Shown piece by piece: positions 21,362 to 31,292 of a DNA stretch of 64,000 nucleotides. Position 1 is the first letter of the stretch. Each line of letters begins with the position of its first letter. A program made the position numbers and the translations under genes. Origin of the DNA: Rothia aeria (GTDB lineage: Bacteria > Actinomycetota > Actinomycetes > Actinomycetales > Micrococcaceae); contig AP017895.1 in NCBI GenBank assembly GCA_002355935.1, forward strand, positions 1,550,001-1,614,000, read 5' to 3'. The notes under the pieces were generated by a model. The model was given only the letters and a program-made list of their open reading frames with translations, searched no databases and was not told the origin of the DNA.

Positions 21362-23144
21362 ACTACCCACCGAACCGCCCGAAGTAGTAGCCCGCATGAT
21401 GGGCGCATATATTATCCACCACAAGGGCAGGGCAGCTTTCACCTTCTGCATATACCTATTCGCCAGTGTGATGGGCGCGGTCGTGCCCCTGCAGATCGGG
21501 GCTGTAGTCGATGAGGTGGTCGCTGGGAAATACACGGAATACCCGTGGAAGCCGCTAATGATTATTTTCGCGGCAACCTTTGCGGAGGCAATACTAATCT
21601 GCATCGCCATGTACAGTGCATCCCTGCTAGGTGCGCTCGTCACCCGAGAAGCCAGCATCGACACTATTGACGCCGCCCTTGACCTTGACGCGCGCACCGT
21701 CGAAGAATCCGGCAGCGGCGATCTGCTCACCCGTGTAACCGACGATCTCTCCTCGGCCTCCAACGCGGTCAGCTTCGATCTACTCGAAATCCTGTTCGTG
21801 GTGCTCTACTTTGTTGTTTCAATGGCCTCACTCGCAACACTGAGCATACCCATGAGCCTTATTTTCCTCCCCATGATTGTGGGGCTCGCGGTGCTCATGC
21901 GCCACTACCTGCCGCGTATGGCGCAGAAAAACCAGGTCGTACAAGAAAACACGAGTGAACTCAATAGTGTGCTCACCGAAAACGTGCGCGGTGCCGCCAC
22001 CATCCGTGAACTCGGGGTGCACTCAAGCCGTGAGAAAGTCTTCGATGACGGGAACAGGCACCGGTTCGAGGCGACCCTCCAAATGCAGCGCCTACGCCAA
22101 AGGTTCTACGTACTTGATGCCCTCAACGCCTGGTTTCCCACCATTGTGTGCCTGCTGTGGGGCAGCTTCTGCGTCATGCAAGGCTGGGCCAGTTGGGGTG
22201 CGGTGGCCACCGCCTCCATTATGGTGTTTAGCCTGCGCGTTATGGCAGATATTCTGGGGCATCACACCAACAATATTCGTCTGATGCTGGTGAACATGGG
22301 GCGCGTCTTCGGCGTGGTCAACCTGGCGAAAGCACAACGCGAAAAACGCACCGCAGAACGCAACGCAGCCCGCGAGAAGCTGCGCTCCAACCCGAATGAG
22401 GCGCCCGTCGATACGCACCTTATCGAACGAGCCGAAGCCGCCGGACACTTCTCACACGCCATCGAATGCCGTGGGGTGTCGTACGGGTACTCCTCCCAGG
22501 CGCTTGTGCTGGAAAACATTAACGTCACCATCTCACGCGGGGAGTGCCTGGCCTTGGTGGGCCGCTCCGGGTCAGGAAAAACCACCCTGGCACGGCTGAT
22601 CGGCGGCTCGCTCACCGCACGAGAGGGCACCATCAGGGTGCTCGGCAAGCCCGTAGGGAACGGTGATTTCCCCACTGATGCGCATGTGGATGGCCGTCCC
22701 CGTCTGCTTGTATGCACCCAAGAGGCCCACATCTTTTTCGGTACGGTCGCCGATAATTTCACCGCCGTAGCCCCAGAAGCCACCGAGCAGCAGATCGGCC
22801 ACACCCTAGATGCGGTGGGTGCCCGCTGGTGGCGCACCCTCCCTAAGGGGTTGAACACGCAGATCAGCGGCGGCGATTTTGAGCTGACCCGTGACCAGGT
22901 GCAGCAGCTGGCGCTGGCACGCATCGTACTGGCAAACCCGCACGCGGTGATCCTTGATGAATCGACCACGCAGCTTGAGCTGGTAGATGCGACCGAATCT
23001 TTACGCGCGGTCTTAGCTGACCGTGCCGTACTGATTATTTCCCATGATGCGCGTATCGCCTCCCTCGCTGACCGTGCTGTGCTGCTGGAGGATGGGAAAA
23101 GCACTGCCGAAGGCACCCCAACCGAGATTTTTGAGCTGACCTAG
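21354..23144 (+). CDS. ABC exporter subunit with active Walker motifs and degenerate signature
   Basis: Half-size ABC exporter of 596 residues; GTG start at 21354 behind AGGAGGTGA, overlapping the previous gene, so the two are translationally coupled. The N-terminal membrane domain (about 1-320) has the exporter pattern, including LLTRVTDDLSS and LTENVRGAATIRELG. The NBD has Walker A LVGRSGSGKTTLA, a Q-loop Gln (VCTQEAHIFFGT), Walker B with catalytic Glu (AVILDEST) and the H-loop His (LIISHDAR). The signature is ELTRDQVQQLALAR where LSGGQ is expected. With its partner this leaves one consensus ATP site: this subunit's Walker A/B against the partner's LSGGQ. Export of a peptide, lipid or drug is possible. 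Confidence 0.85.
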   Translation: MAKLPTEPPEVVARMMGAYIIHHKGRAAFTFCIYLFASVMGAVVPLQIGAVVDEVVAGKYTEYPWKPLMIIFAATFAEAILICIAMYSASLLGALVTREASIDTIDAALDLDARTVEESGSGDLLTRVTDDLSSASNAVSFDLLEILFVVLYFVVSMASLATLSIPMSLIFLPMIVGLAVLMRHYLPRMAQKNQVVQENTSELNSVLTENVRGAATIRELGVHSSREKVFDDGNRHRFEATLQMQRLRQRFYVLDALNAWFPTIVCLLWGSFCVMQGWASWGAVATASIMVFSLRVMADILGHHTNNIRLMLVNMGRVFGVVNLAKAQREKRTAERNAAREKLRSNPNEAPVDTHLIERAEAAGHFSHAIECRGVSYGYSSQALVLENINVTISRGECLALVGRSGSGKTTLARLIGGSLTAREGTIRVLGKPVGNGDFPTDAHVDGRPRLLVCTQEAHIFFGTVADNFTAVAPEATEQQIGHTLDAVGARWWRTLPKGLNTQISGGDFELTRDQVQQLALARIVLANPHAVILDESTTQLELVDATESLRAVLADRAVLIISHDARIASLADRAVLLEDGKSTAEGTPTEIFELT

Positions 23145-23240
23145 CGGCGCGACCAAACAATAAGGCCCACATATACCCTGCGCCCATATATTACGGTGCA
23201 CCTGCGGCACCCCAGTAGTGGGTGTGTTAGAGTGAAGAAG

Positions 23241-23347
23241 CGATATGGGGTGCCCCGAACCCACCGGTATACACGATATGATGCCGTGGCGCGGGCTGAG
23301 AAATACCCATTGAACCTGCTCTAGTTAGAACTAGCGAAGGGATATCG
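23241..23347 (+). promoter_or_regulatory. TPP riboswitch (THI box)
   Basis: Carries the conserved TPP aptamer segments in order: GGGGTGCC (23247-23254), GGCTGAGA (23294-23301), ACCC, TGAACCTG (23311-23318) and AGCGAAGGGAT (23333-23343). The ends pair as P1 (CGATAT 23241-23246 with ATATCG 23342-23347). It lies about 110 bases before the ThiD-TenA gene. Since thiamine salvage is the downstream function, TPP binding most likely lowers expression. The expression platform is not obvious. Confidence 0.92.
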
Positions 23348-23456
23348 AACCATGGCAGAGCAGCCTTAAATCTTATTTCTCAAACACCGAACAACCATTC
23401 TTTTATACTGTGGTGCGCCAGCAGCGATGCCGTGCCGCCCCAAGGAGACTATAGCT

Positions 23457-25100
23457 ATGACGCTACTAGACACATCGATACCTCGTGTGCTTTCCATTGC
23501 CGGAACCGACCCCACAGGCGGTGCTGGAATCCAGGCTGACCTCAAATCTATTGCCGCAAGCGGCGGTTACGGTATGTGCGCCACAACCGCGCTTGTCGCC
23601 CAGAATACACGAGGGGTTCGCAGCATTTTTGCTCCACCTACCAAATTTTTAGAGGAACAGCTCGCGGCAGTTTTCGACGATGTGACTGTGGATGCCGTTA
23701 AAATCGGTATGCTCGGCGATGTCGAAACCATCACCACCGTCAAGACCTGGCTTGCAGAGCACCCTGTACCGGTGGTGGTACTTGACCCGGTGATGGTTGC
23801 CTCCAGTGGTGACCGCCTGATTAGTCAAGACGCCGAGCAGGCACTGCGTGAATTGGTGGCGCAGGCAGATGTTATCACCCCGAATATCGCCGAACTCGCG
23901 GTGCTCTGTGAGAGCAACCCTGCCCAGACTTTGGAGGAGGCTCACAACCAGGCGGCCCAGCTTGCCGGGAGCACTGGCACGATCGTGATTGTTAAGGGCG
24001 GCCATTTGACGGGGGAGGACGCCGGAAACTCGGCTGTTTTCCCTGATGGAACTCATACACATGTGGCTGTTGCCCGCATTCAGACGAAGAACACCCACGG
24101 CACCGGGTGCTCGCTCTCATCAAGCCTCGCTACCCGCCTTGGACTTGCCCTTGTGAACGGCAATAAAGAACTGAACGCGCGAGTACTCACGAATGCGCTG
24201 GCATGGAGCACCCGGTGGCTCAACGAAGCTATTATCGCGGGTGAGGCACTGCACGTGGGCAACGGGCAGGGCCACGGGCCGGTTGATCATCAGGCACGCG
24301 CTCGCCGTTTTGAGCGTGCAGCCGATACGAAACCGTGGGAACACTTGTATGCTGCTGAAGAGCTTACAGGTGAGAACCCCAAAAACTTGGTGAAACCCGC
24401 GCAGCAGAAATCCCCAGAGCCGATGGTAACTCCGGCGGGCCCGTGGACCGCCGCCCTGTGGGAAGCCACCGGTGATATTTGGCGAGACATTCTCGATTTG
24501 CCGTTTATTCACGGGCTGGGCGACGGCACGCTTGACGAGGATTTGTTCGGCTTCTACCTTGACCAGGATGCGCAGTATCTTGCCCAGTATTCTCGCGCCT
24601 TAGCTACTCTTTCGGCACGTGCCAGCTCATCGCAGGGGCAGGTACACTGGGCTGCGGGCGCTCAGGCGGCGATTGTTGAGGAATCGCTTTTGCACGATGA
24701 ATGGTTAGCGGCGCACCCCGCTATTCCTGCGGAGCAGGGCGGTATTCGGCGCGGTGCACCTTCGGCAGTGACAATGGGGTACACGAACTTTTTACGTGCT
24801 ACTGCCGCTGGCGAGGATTATGTGGTGGGCGCAGCTGCGGCGCTTCCATGCTACTGGCTGTACCTTGAAATCGGTTACCGGCTCTTGGAGAAAACCCACG
24901 AGGAACACCCGTATAATGCCTGGATTTCGGTGTATGGCGGCGAAGAGTTCGCTGCGGATGTGCGCCGCTGCGTGGCGGTTGTTGAGGAAGCATTCGAGCA
25001 GGCTTCCCCAAACCAGCGTGTTGCCGCTGCCCGAGCGTATATGAGCGCATGTCTGTACGAGCGTGACTTCTTCGACCAGGCACACCGGGCGTTACGGTAA
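23457..25100 (+). CDS. thiD: Hydroxymethylpyrimidine (phosphate) kinase fused to TenA aminopyrimidine aminohydrolase
   Basis: Bifunctional thiamine pyrimidine-salvage protein. The ThiD domain (about 1-270) phosphorylates HMP and HMP-P; motifs are AGTDPTGGAGIQADLK, KIGMLGD, LDPVMVASSGDRL and the anion hole NTHGTGCSLSSS. The TenA domain (about 320-547) deaminates amino-HMP from degraded thiamine; it has FYLDQDAQYLAQYSRAL, the catalytic Cys in ALPCYWLYLEIG, YNAWISVYGGEEF and the conserved Glu in CLYERDFF. ATG 23457 follows AAGGAG at 23442-23447 and is preferred over the in-frame codon at 23427. The fusion couples recovery of the pyrimidine ring to its phosphorylation. It is controlled by the upstream TPP riboswitch; no other thi gene is in the window. 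Frame intact. Confidence 0.93.
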   Translation: MTLLDTSIPRVLSIAGTDPTGGAGIQADLKSIAASGGYGMCATTALVAQNTRGVRSIFAPPTKFLEEQLAAVFDDVTVDAVKIGMLGDVETITTVKTWLAEHPVPVVVLDPVMVASSGDRLISQDAEQALRELVAQADVITPNIAELAVLCESNPAQTLEEAHNQAAQLAGSTGTIVIVKGGHLTGEDAGNSAVFPDGTHTHVAVARIQTKNTHGTGCSLSSSLATRLGLALVNGNKELNARVLTNALAWSTRWLNEAIIAGEALHVGNGQGHGPVDHQARARRFERAADTKPWEHLYAAEELTGENPKNLVKPAQQKSPEPMVTPAGPWTAALWEATGDIWRDILDLPFIHGLGDGTLDEDLFGFYLDQDAQYLAQYSRALATLSARASSSQGQVHWAAGAQAAIVEESLLHDEWLAAHPAIPAEQGGIRRGAPSAVTMGYTNFLRATAAGEDYVVGAAAALPCYWLYLEIGYRLLEKTHEEHPYNAWISVYGGEEFAADVRRCVAVVEEAFEQASPNQRVAAARAYMSACLYERDFFDQAHRALR

Positions 25101-25130
25101 TAGCTGAACCCCTGCAATACACCCGAAGAA

Positions 25131-25184
25131 CATAAACATGTTGCCCACCCGGTCTGCAGAATCCGGGTGGGCAACATGTTTATG
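25131..25184. terminator. Long perfect bidirectional hairpin terminator
   Basis: Two perfect 22-base arms (25131-25152 and 25163-25184, core TTGCCCACCCGG) around a 10-base loop separate the convergent thiD-tenA and hsdR genes. A/T-rich stem bases favour termination both ways. Confidence 0.88.
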
Positions 25185-25222
25185 TGAATAAAACCATGTA
25201 TTTAAGCGGATTACATGTATTT

Positions 25223-28200
25223 TTATGTATTTTGAGGTATGCCCTGGTTGAGAGCTTGCACAGTTGCTGCAATATCTCCTAGCCACGTGTAATCTGGCTG
25301 GCGGGTATCCACATAGGGTTCCCCGAAGATTGAGGCAGGCTCAACGGTACCATGCTTAACAAGTGCATCTGTCAGCATGGTGACGAGGCGTATTTGTTCT
25401 TCTGTTGCATCTTCTTGGATAAAAACTTTGAGGTGTTCTTGAACTGCTTCAAGGCTCATTCCCATTATTGACCGCAGGAATAGCCCAAGGTTCGGGTGGG
25501 ATTCATGCATCGTAAGAATGTCGGTAACTGTGAACTCACCGGATGCCACGAACGCGGCGTCTAGTTCTTGTTCGTCTTCTTCGGTGAGGGCATATCCGTC
25601 CCGAGCTTTTTGCACCACAGCCATGCCCATAAGTGTCCGCATACGGTGAGCTATTTTTGCTTCGAACTCTGTGGGATCCACAGTGCTGGTGGTATTAGTC
25701 TGGATCTGGGCTTCTACACTTTCGAACGTGGTGTCAGCAAAATCTGTGTAGAACACTTTTCGCTCGTGCTTGGGCAGCAGGTGAATGATGCCGCGTACGT
25801 CTTCACGGATAGCTTCAAGGCGCGCCAGGGACACTTGTTCGTTCCATGCTTCTGAGAGCACATAGTCAAGGTGCGCTTTCTGCTTTTCAATGGCGGGAAC
25901 CCTGTCAATCAATTCGGTGAGCGCCACCGCAATATCGCGGATACGCTCTAGACGTTTAGCGGCCGCAGCACTATTTCCTTCGACCAGATCTAACTGTAGA
26001 GTACGTACCGTGAGGTCGAAAGTGCGTGCTTCAGGGCTACCATCACCAATGTTGCCGCCGAGCTCTGCAAGGGAGAGCATATGTGCCTGACTCTGCGCAT
26101 CTAGCTTAGTTGACCACACGTTTTCACTACTGAGGGCCTGAACAGCGGTAAGGTGTTTACGAATGAACGGACTTTCAGTATTTAACGAGCAGACAAACCC
26201 GCGCAACTGCTGTACCACTGCGGACCGTAGCACCTGGTAGTCGGCTTCTGCCACCTGACTATTCCCGGGGGAGTCGAGAGCGGTTAATAACGCCAGCGTG
26301 GTTTCGAGGGTGCGGGCCGCCTGCGATTTTTGGATGGTTCCTTCGGCGGTGGCAAGCTCATTGTTGAAGAACTCAATGTTTCGGCAGCAGTCGAATACCA
26401 GGAAGTCTTGCTTATGTGCGCCGGGCCCGAATATATCGGGGCATAGGCGAGTTCCACGCCCGATCATCTGCCAGTATTTGGCGTACGAACGCACTGCTTT
26501 GAAGAACACTAGGTTCAATACCTCAGGCACATCGACACCGGTGTCTAGCATGTCTACGCTAATGGCTACCTGTGGCATTTTCTGCGGGTCTGAGAAATCA
26601 TCAATCAGCGCCTGCGCACGTTCAGTACTGTGCGTGATTACGCGCGCGAATGAGCCTCCGTAGTGTGGGTAGAGTGCATCAAACCGGGCTTTTAGGTATT
26701 GGGCGTGGTTCTGGTTGTGAGCAAAAATAATCGTTTTGCCCAGTTTATTACCGTTTTCAACCCTGTGTCCGCGTGTCATGAGCTCGTTAATCACATGGTC
26801 TACGGTTTGCTGGTTGAACAGGTAGGTATTAAGTAGCTGGGGTTCAATGTGGGTGGGTTTTTCGTCTGTTTCTTCGTCCCAGTCGATGAGGTCCCATTTT
26901 TCTTTTTCCTCATCGGTGAGGGAGTCGTAGCGGATCCCTTCGGTGAGGAACTCGGTGCCTAGGCTAATACCTCGTGGCGGCACCAGGTACCCTTCAGCCA
27001 CGGCGGTTTCGAGCGGGTAATGGTCGGTTGGTTCGCCTTTATTCAGCTCGAATAGGGCGTAAGTATCCCTGTCTACTTCGTCTTTGGGGGTGGCGGTGAG
27101 TCCAACCACGAGTGAGTCGAAGTATTCGAAGATTTGCCGGTATTTGGCGTAGACAGAGCGGTGTGCCTCGTCCACAATAATTAGGTCAAAGAACCCGGGC
27201 GAAAATTTACGCTGGTCAATGAGGGACATGATAGTTGGGTAGGTGCACCCATACACGCGCCCACTGGCGTTTTTATCAGTGAGCAGGTTGACCACGCTCA
27301 GCTCGGTTTTGAATTGTCCACGGAATGCGTTCACTGCCTGGGTGACTAGGTAAATACGGTCAGCCAGGAATAGCGTATTTTTAACCCACCCGGCGTCTGA
27401 GAGCATTTTGACGATTGCCATGGAAGTGCGGGTTTTACCGGTTCCAGTTGCCATAACCAGCAGAGCACGACGGCGGTTTTCTTCATCAAAGGCGTTACCG
27501 ACAGCTCGAACAGCACGAATCTGGTAGGGGCGGTCAACAAGGGCTTCGCTGATGGGAGCGTTTTTGAGGGACTTGGCGTTGCGGCGCGCGTGCATGCGCT
27601 CCAGGTCGTCGCGGGTGGGGAACGCCAGGATAGCACGCGGTGGGTAGCCGGGTTTGCCATTGGGGTTGTGCTCCCATTTGTCCCAGAGGGTGTGGTCTGC
27701 GCCGTTGGTGGTGATAATGACGGGGTACACCCCGTACTGAGCGTACAGGCCACGCGCATAGAGTTCGGCCTGGTATTGCCCTTCGCTCGGGTCTCGTTTA
27801 GTGCGTTTTGCTTCGATGACTGCCAACGGTTTACCGTCAACACCCCAGAGCACATAGTCTGCGCTTCCTGTCCCGAGTGTGCCGTCTTTGCGGATGGGGA
27901 TGTCGGGTACGGGTACTTCTCGCAGGTTTTTAGCGGCGATATCCCACCCTGCGGCTTCAAGCTCATAGTCGATGAGTGCGGCGCGGGTTTGTGCCTCGTC
28001 GTAGTCACGGATGTCTGTGGAGGCGGTGCCCGTGAAGGTGTGTTTGAGCCGTTCTTCGAGCTGGGCTAGGCGTTCTTGTAGGGCTTTGTTCTCTGCGTCT
28101 TTTTGGGCGAGTTGAGCCTGATGGGTTTTGCGGGTTTCTTCAAGTTCTTCAGCGAGCTGGATGAGCTCTTTTGACGTTTTAGGTTTAGGCGCGGTGCCTT

Positions 28201-28638
28201 GTATGTGCGGCACCTTGGCGAGGTCGAATACGGTGCGGGGGTCAATGTTTATTTCGTGGGGCAGTGGTAGCGCACCGCCCAGATGAGTAGATGGTGCAGG
28301 TCTAGTACGGCTTGGGCGGCGGCCTGTGGAGTGATGCGTTTGCCGTGTGCGGCGTCGTTGCCGATTCGGCGGATTAGGTGCATCTTAGTGGTGAGAGCCG
28401 GTACGGTGATGAGACGCAAGAACTCGGGGTTGCGTAATCTTTCGTTGAGGGTTGCATCGACCTTACCGTAGGGTAGTGGGATACTGCGTACCCGGTACAG
28501 ATAGTCAATGAGCTGTTCTAGCGTGATGCGCGAGTAGATTGCAGCCATAGGCGCATCAATGCGCAGGGCGCTTTCTGCTTTAAGAGCGTTCTGGTGCACC
28601 TCTGGGATGCTGACGGTGAGGAAATCAAAGTTGCTCAT
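25223..28638 (-). CDS. hsdR: Type I restriction enzyme, restriction (R) subunit (frameshift near 5' end)
   Basis: Translocase and nuclease subunit of a type I restriction-modification complex (EcoKI-like layout). The reconstructed protein of about 1138 residues starts at ATG 28638 with a DUF4145-type domain (MSNFDFLTVSIPEVHQNALK to about residue 128). A coiled coil follows (ETRKTHQAQLAQKDAENK). Next is the PD-(D/E)xK nuclease core, GSADYVLWGVDGKPLAVIEAK. The helicase motor has Walker A MATGTGKTRTS, the DEAH box VDEAHRS, VGLTATP and QMIGRGTRLCP. One C is missing from the run of four G at 28257-28260 (plus strand), which splits the N-terminal domain from the rest; with it the junction reads RYHCPHEINIDPRTVF. 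hsdS and hsdM lie upstream in the same direction, beyond the HTH-PIN pair. Confidence 0.92.
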
Positions 28639-28755
28639 GGTGTGGCTTTGTTAGGTTGTTGGGCTGAGTTGTCGGTGGCGTGCTTGTCGCTTCTTACGTG
28701 TTTGATTGTATAATAGCTGAGCTATCACCGTGCCCGTTATATGGTTATGGAATAA

Positions 28756-29319
28756 CTATTCATAATAGCCTATTTTCCCCATTAGGTTGTGAATATACCG
28801 GGAGAAATTGGGGCAACCAGCTCGCTCTAGGTAAATATCGAGGCGATGACTTTTACCCTTTTGGCGCATATAGTCAACTTGGAGTTTAATAATCTCGGTT
28901 AGCTGATTCGTGTTTTGAGCATCTGTGGCGACTTCCATGAAGAAGATATCCGGGGTGAGTACCTCGTAATGGCGTGGGGGTGGGAAATCTTTTGTATTGT
29001 GTGTAAGCAGCACATCGACCTGTCCATCAACAGCAGCCGCATGTACGTGTAGGTCTCCTACGTCTGGTACACCCGTGTTGTGCCCCTGGAATTCAACAAG
29101 TTCATCAATACACATCTTAATTTTAGAGATCCGGTGGTTGACGGTAGCACTACTTGCGGAGGGGTAGCGTTTTCGAAGATGGTATCTTGTCTCGGCTAGG
29201 ATATCTTCTGTGCATATGAGCGTGAATGAGGTGTCCATATAAGCATGGATAAAGAATAGCCAATCCGTTAGGACTTGGCTGTAGAAGATATTAGCGTCTA
29301 CGAGTACACGGCGAGTCAT
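28756..29319 (-). CDS. PIN-domain protein, probable toxin of an HTH-PIN pair
   Basis: 187-residue PIN-domain protein. The N-terminus RRVLVDANIFYSQ carries the first conserved Asp of the nuclease site; a mid-protein Glu lies in EDILAETRYHLRK; the later acidic pair is in GVPDVGDLHVHAAA, followed by LLTHNTKDFP. This fits VapC-like RNases, which cut tRNA or other RNA using Mg2+. It starts 12 bases after the stop of the HTH gene, so the two are co-transcribed, probably as toxin and antitoxin. The pair sits between hsdS and hsdR. It is longer than a classical VapC (about 130 residues), with an extra C-terminal region of about 50 residues. Toxin activity is inferred. Confidence 0.78.
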   Translation of the reverse strand: MTRRVLVDANIFYSQVLTDWLFFIHAYMDTSFTLICTEDILAETRYHLRKRYPSASSATVNHRISKIKMCIDELVEFQGHNTGVPDVGDLHVHAAAVDGQVDVLLTHNTKDFPPPRHYEVLTPDIFFMEVATDAQNTNQLTEIIKLQVDYMRQKGKSHRLDIYLERAGCPNFSRYIHNLMGKIGYYE

Positions 29320-29331
29320 AGAACAGCCAGC

Positions 29332-29769
29332 TTACTCATCATCAATTTCGGGGTGAGCAATTTGGAACTTGAGAAGGTCATGGAGTGCTGCACGCTTCTG
29401 AGCGCGCTGTTGCTCACGGAATACTAGTACATCCTCCCGTTTGAACCGGCGATGTGTTCCTGCTTTGTGGGAGGGTAAGCGCCCTTCATCCGCCCATTTA
29501 GCCAAGGTAGGGCGTGACAGCCCCAGAAGCTCAGCCGCTTCACTAGTGGTTAGAACGTCGGGGGTAAAGTTCACTGCAATATTCTGGTGGTTTAGTAGTG
29601 CAGTGAGCTGAGCACGGATAAAATCAGTAACCTTTTCAGGGGCCTGGACTGTTTGCCCATTTGGCAGAGTTCCTTGCACGGTAAGGCTTTGAACAAACTC
29701 TTCTGTGAGATCCGGTGCCTGTTCTATAAGAGGCTCCGCAGCGAAAACTTGAGTGTGCTGCACAGACAT
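29332..29769 (-). CDS. Excisionase/MerR-type HTH protein, probable antitoxin
   Basis: 145 residues with a central excisionase-family helix-turn-helix: LTTSEAAELLGLSRPTLAKW then GRLPSHKAGTHRRFKREDVL (about residues 72-112). The N-terminal 65 residues are unrelated to the HTH; the C-terminal tail is acidic (IAHPEIDDE) and may contact the toxin. Start ATG 29769 follows GAGGAGG. It comes first in a two-gene unit with the PIN protein, the usual order for antitoxin before toxin. Autoregulation of the pair by the HTH is likely from family knowledge. It could alternatively regulate the surrounding restriction genes. Confidence 0.75.
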   Translation of the reverse strand: MSVQHTQVFAAEPLIEQAPDLTEEFVQSLTVQGTLPNGQTVQAPEKVTDFIRAQLTALLNHQNIAVNFTPDVLTTSEAAELLGLSRPTLAKWADEGRLPSHKAGTHRRFKREDVLVFREQQRAQKRAALHDLLKFQIAHPEIDDE

Positions 29770-30102
29770 AGCCTACCTCCTCATGAAGCCTGCGGGTACT
29801 GCCTGCATCCATTCTACCTGTTTTCGTTTGTAAACAAAACAGGGGTGGTGTGCCTTAATAAATGAGCTGATAAGCCTGTTTTTAGCTACTCAGCTCCAAG
29901 TTTTAGATGAATACATCTAAAGTCTCGCTGTATGAGGTGATCGTATGTACTTATTTATTGACGGGGGTATGCCTTCGTCTGAAGATGGCTTGTTCTCTGC
30001 TTGCCTTACGGGGCACTATTAGGTATCACAAGTATGCTCGTGAACGATTGCTGAAAACGGGAGGTAGAAAATTTCTAATGAACGACTTTCCTTAAGGGAA
30101 TA
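29770..30102. other. 333-base intergenic region between hsdS and the HTH-PIN pair
   Basis: AT-rich, with a short plus-strand frame (29907-30095) that has no ribosome-binding site or recognisable product. It probably contains the promoter for the HTH-PIN unit. No direct repeats marking an insertion boundary were noticed. Confidence 0.5.
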
Positions 30103-31292
30103 TTAATTATTATTATTGCCTCCTATGAAATTGTATAAATAATATTGTAGTGAATTATAAAGTACTTCATTATCCTTTAGTGTTTTATATATATAATTTC
30201 GGAACTTTTCAATTTTATTTATTTTATAGGAGAAATTGGAAAGTATTTCTTTAGGGATACTAGGAATGGGGATATTTTTTAGCTCTGTGGCATTTATATT
30301 TGCTTGATTGACTGCTGATTTTGCCATTTTTTGACGTAGGGATTTTCCGTAGGTGCTATTTAAATACGTAGCTACAAACTCTGCATAGTGCGGATTTTTA
30401 TAGCGAACCCGTATTAGATATCCAGCATAAGCTAAAGGAATGTTAGATTTAATTACTGCTGATTTTCCCACTTTTTCCTTACTGTTCGTTCGATTAAAGA
30501 GCATATCATTGATTGCAACAGTATATTTAGGGATTTCAGACTCTTTTATATCTTGATATTTTAAATCTGTTAAATCTAGATGGCCATTATCTGTTATGTT
30601 CCCCATGCGAAGTACAGGATATTTCCCAGTATCTCCAGATTTGGTGGAGGTTCCGTACTGGGTTGAGAGTGCAATATCTCCAATAGTTGTCATTGGATAT
30701 TTCTTGCTCCACTTATCTGGAGATCCGAAAAATCAACAAAAATAGAATAGGATAGCTCATCAAGGGCGGCGAGCTGGCGTTCGCGTGCCTCTTGGATCGA
30801 TTTTGCCTTATCTAGAATAGAAACAATACGCTTTTGCTCTTCCAATGGGGGAAGTGGAAGTACAATACTCTCAACAACCTTTTTAGATATTTCCTTAAAT
30901 GTTGCCCCATTGCCCATAGATTGAATATAATATTTATTTGCGGATAGCCAGTAATATAGATATTTTGGGATTACATCATTAGTGGGAATAATACTTTTGA
31001 AACCTTGATTCGTCGCCATAGGAGTAGTATTAATAGCAACATGCCCAATAGGAGCGCGTGAAGATAATAGAACTGAATTCTCCGGCAATATTGATGTTGC
31101 ACAGCTTGCCTTGCCGGACTCGGTAATAGTTCGTTCGGTTGAATCTATATAGGCTGATTCTAACCTGCTTAAATCTTTAGGCGTCGCCCAATATATATCG
31201 CCGCCCCAATATTCAGGAACACTGGTTTTAGGTGTTGCACCAGAAATAACTTGCCCAATATCCCCTAGCTTCACCATACGTACGTCGCTCAT
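30103..31292 (-). CDS. hsdS: Type I restriction-modification specificity (S) subunit (frameshift in middle)
   Basis: DNA-recognition subunit shared by the methylase and restriction complexes. It has two target-recognition domains: the first begins MVKLGDIGQVISGATPKTS, the second MTTIGDIALSTQYGTSTKSG. Each is followed by a conserved helix (LPLPPLEEQKRIVSILDKAK; a more diverged equivalent at the C-terminus). One T is missing from the tract at 30728-30732 (A on the plus strand). Restoring it yields DFFGSPDKWSKKYP linking both halves, a standard HsdS inter-domain sequence, and a 396-residue protein. As given, the first part ends in an ATGA overlap with the second and looks like two genes. The gene is much more AT-rich than its surroundings, as is common for exchanged hsdS genes. 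It ends with four Asn codons. Confidence 0.88.

Noticed and set aside
28249-28638. Separate DUF4145-type gene before hsdR
   Set aside because: It is the normal N-terminal domain of HsdR; one missing C at 28257-28260 restores a continuous frame.
29907-30095. 62-codon frame between hsdS and the HTH gene
   Set aside because: No ribosome-binding site and no similarity; likely promoter region of the HTH-PIN unit.
30690-31292. Two-gene split hsdS with an ATGA overlap
   Set aside because: Adding one T at 30728-30732 joins the halves through a standard HsdS linker (FFGSPDKW). A broken single gene is simpler and fits the error pattern elsewhere.
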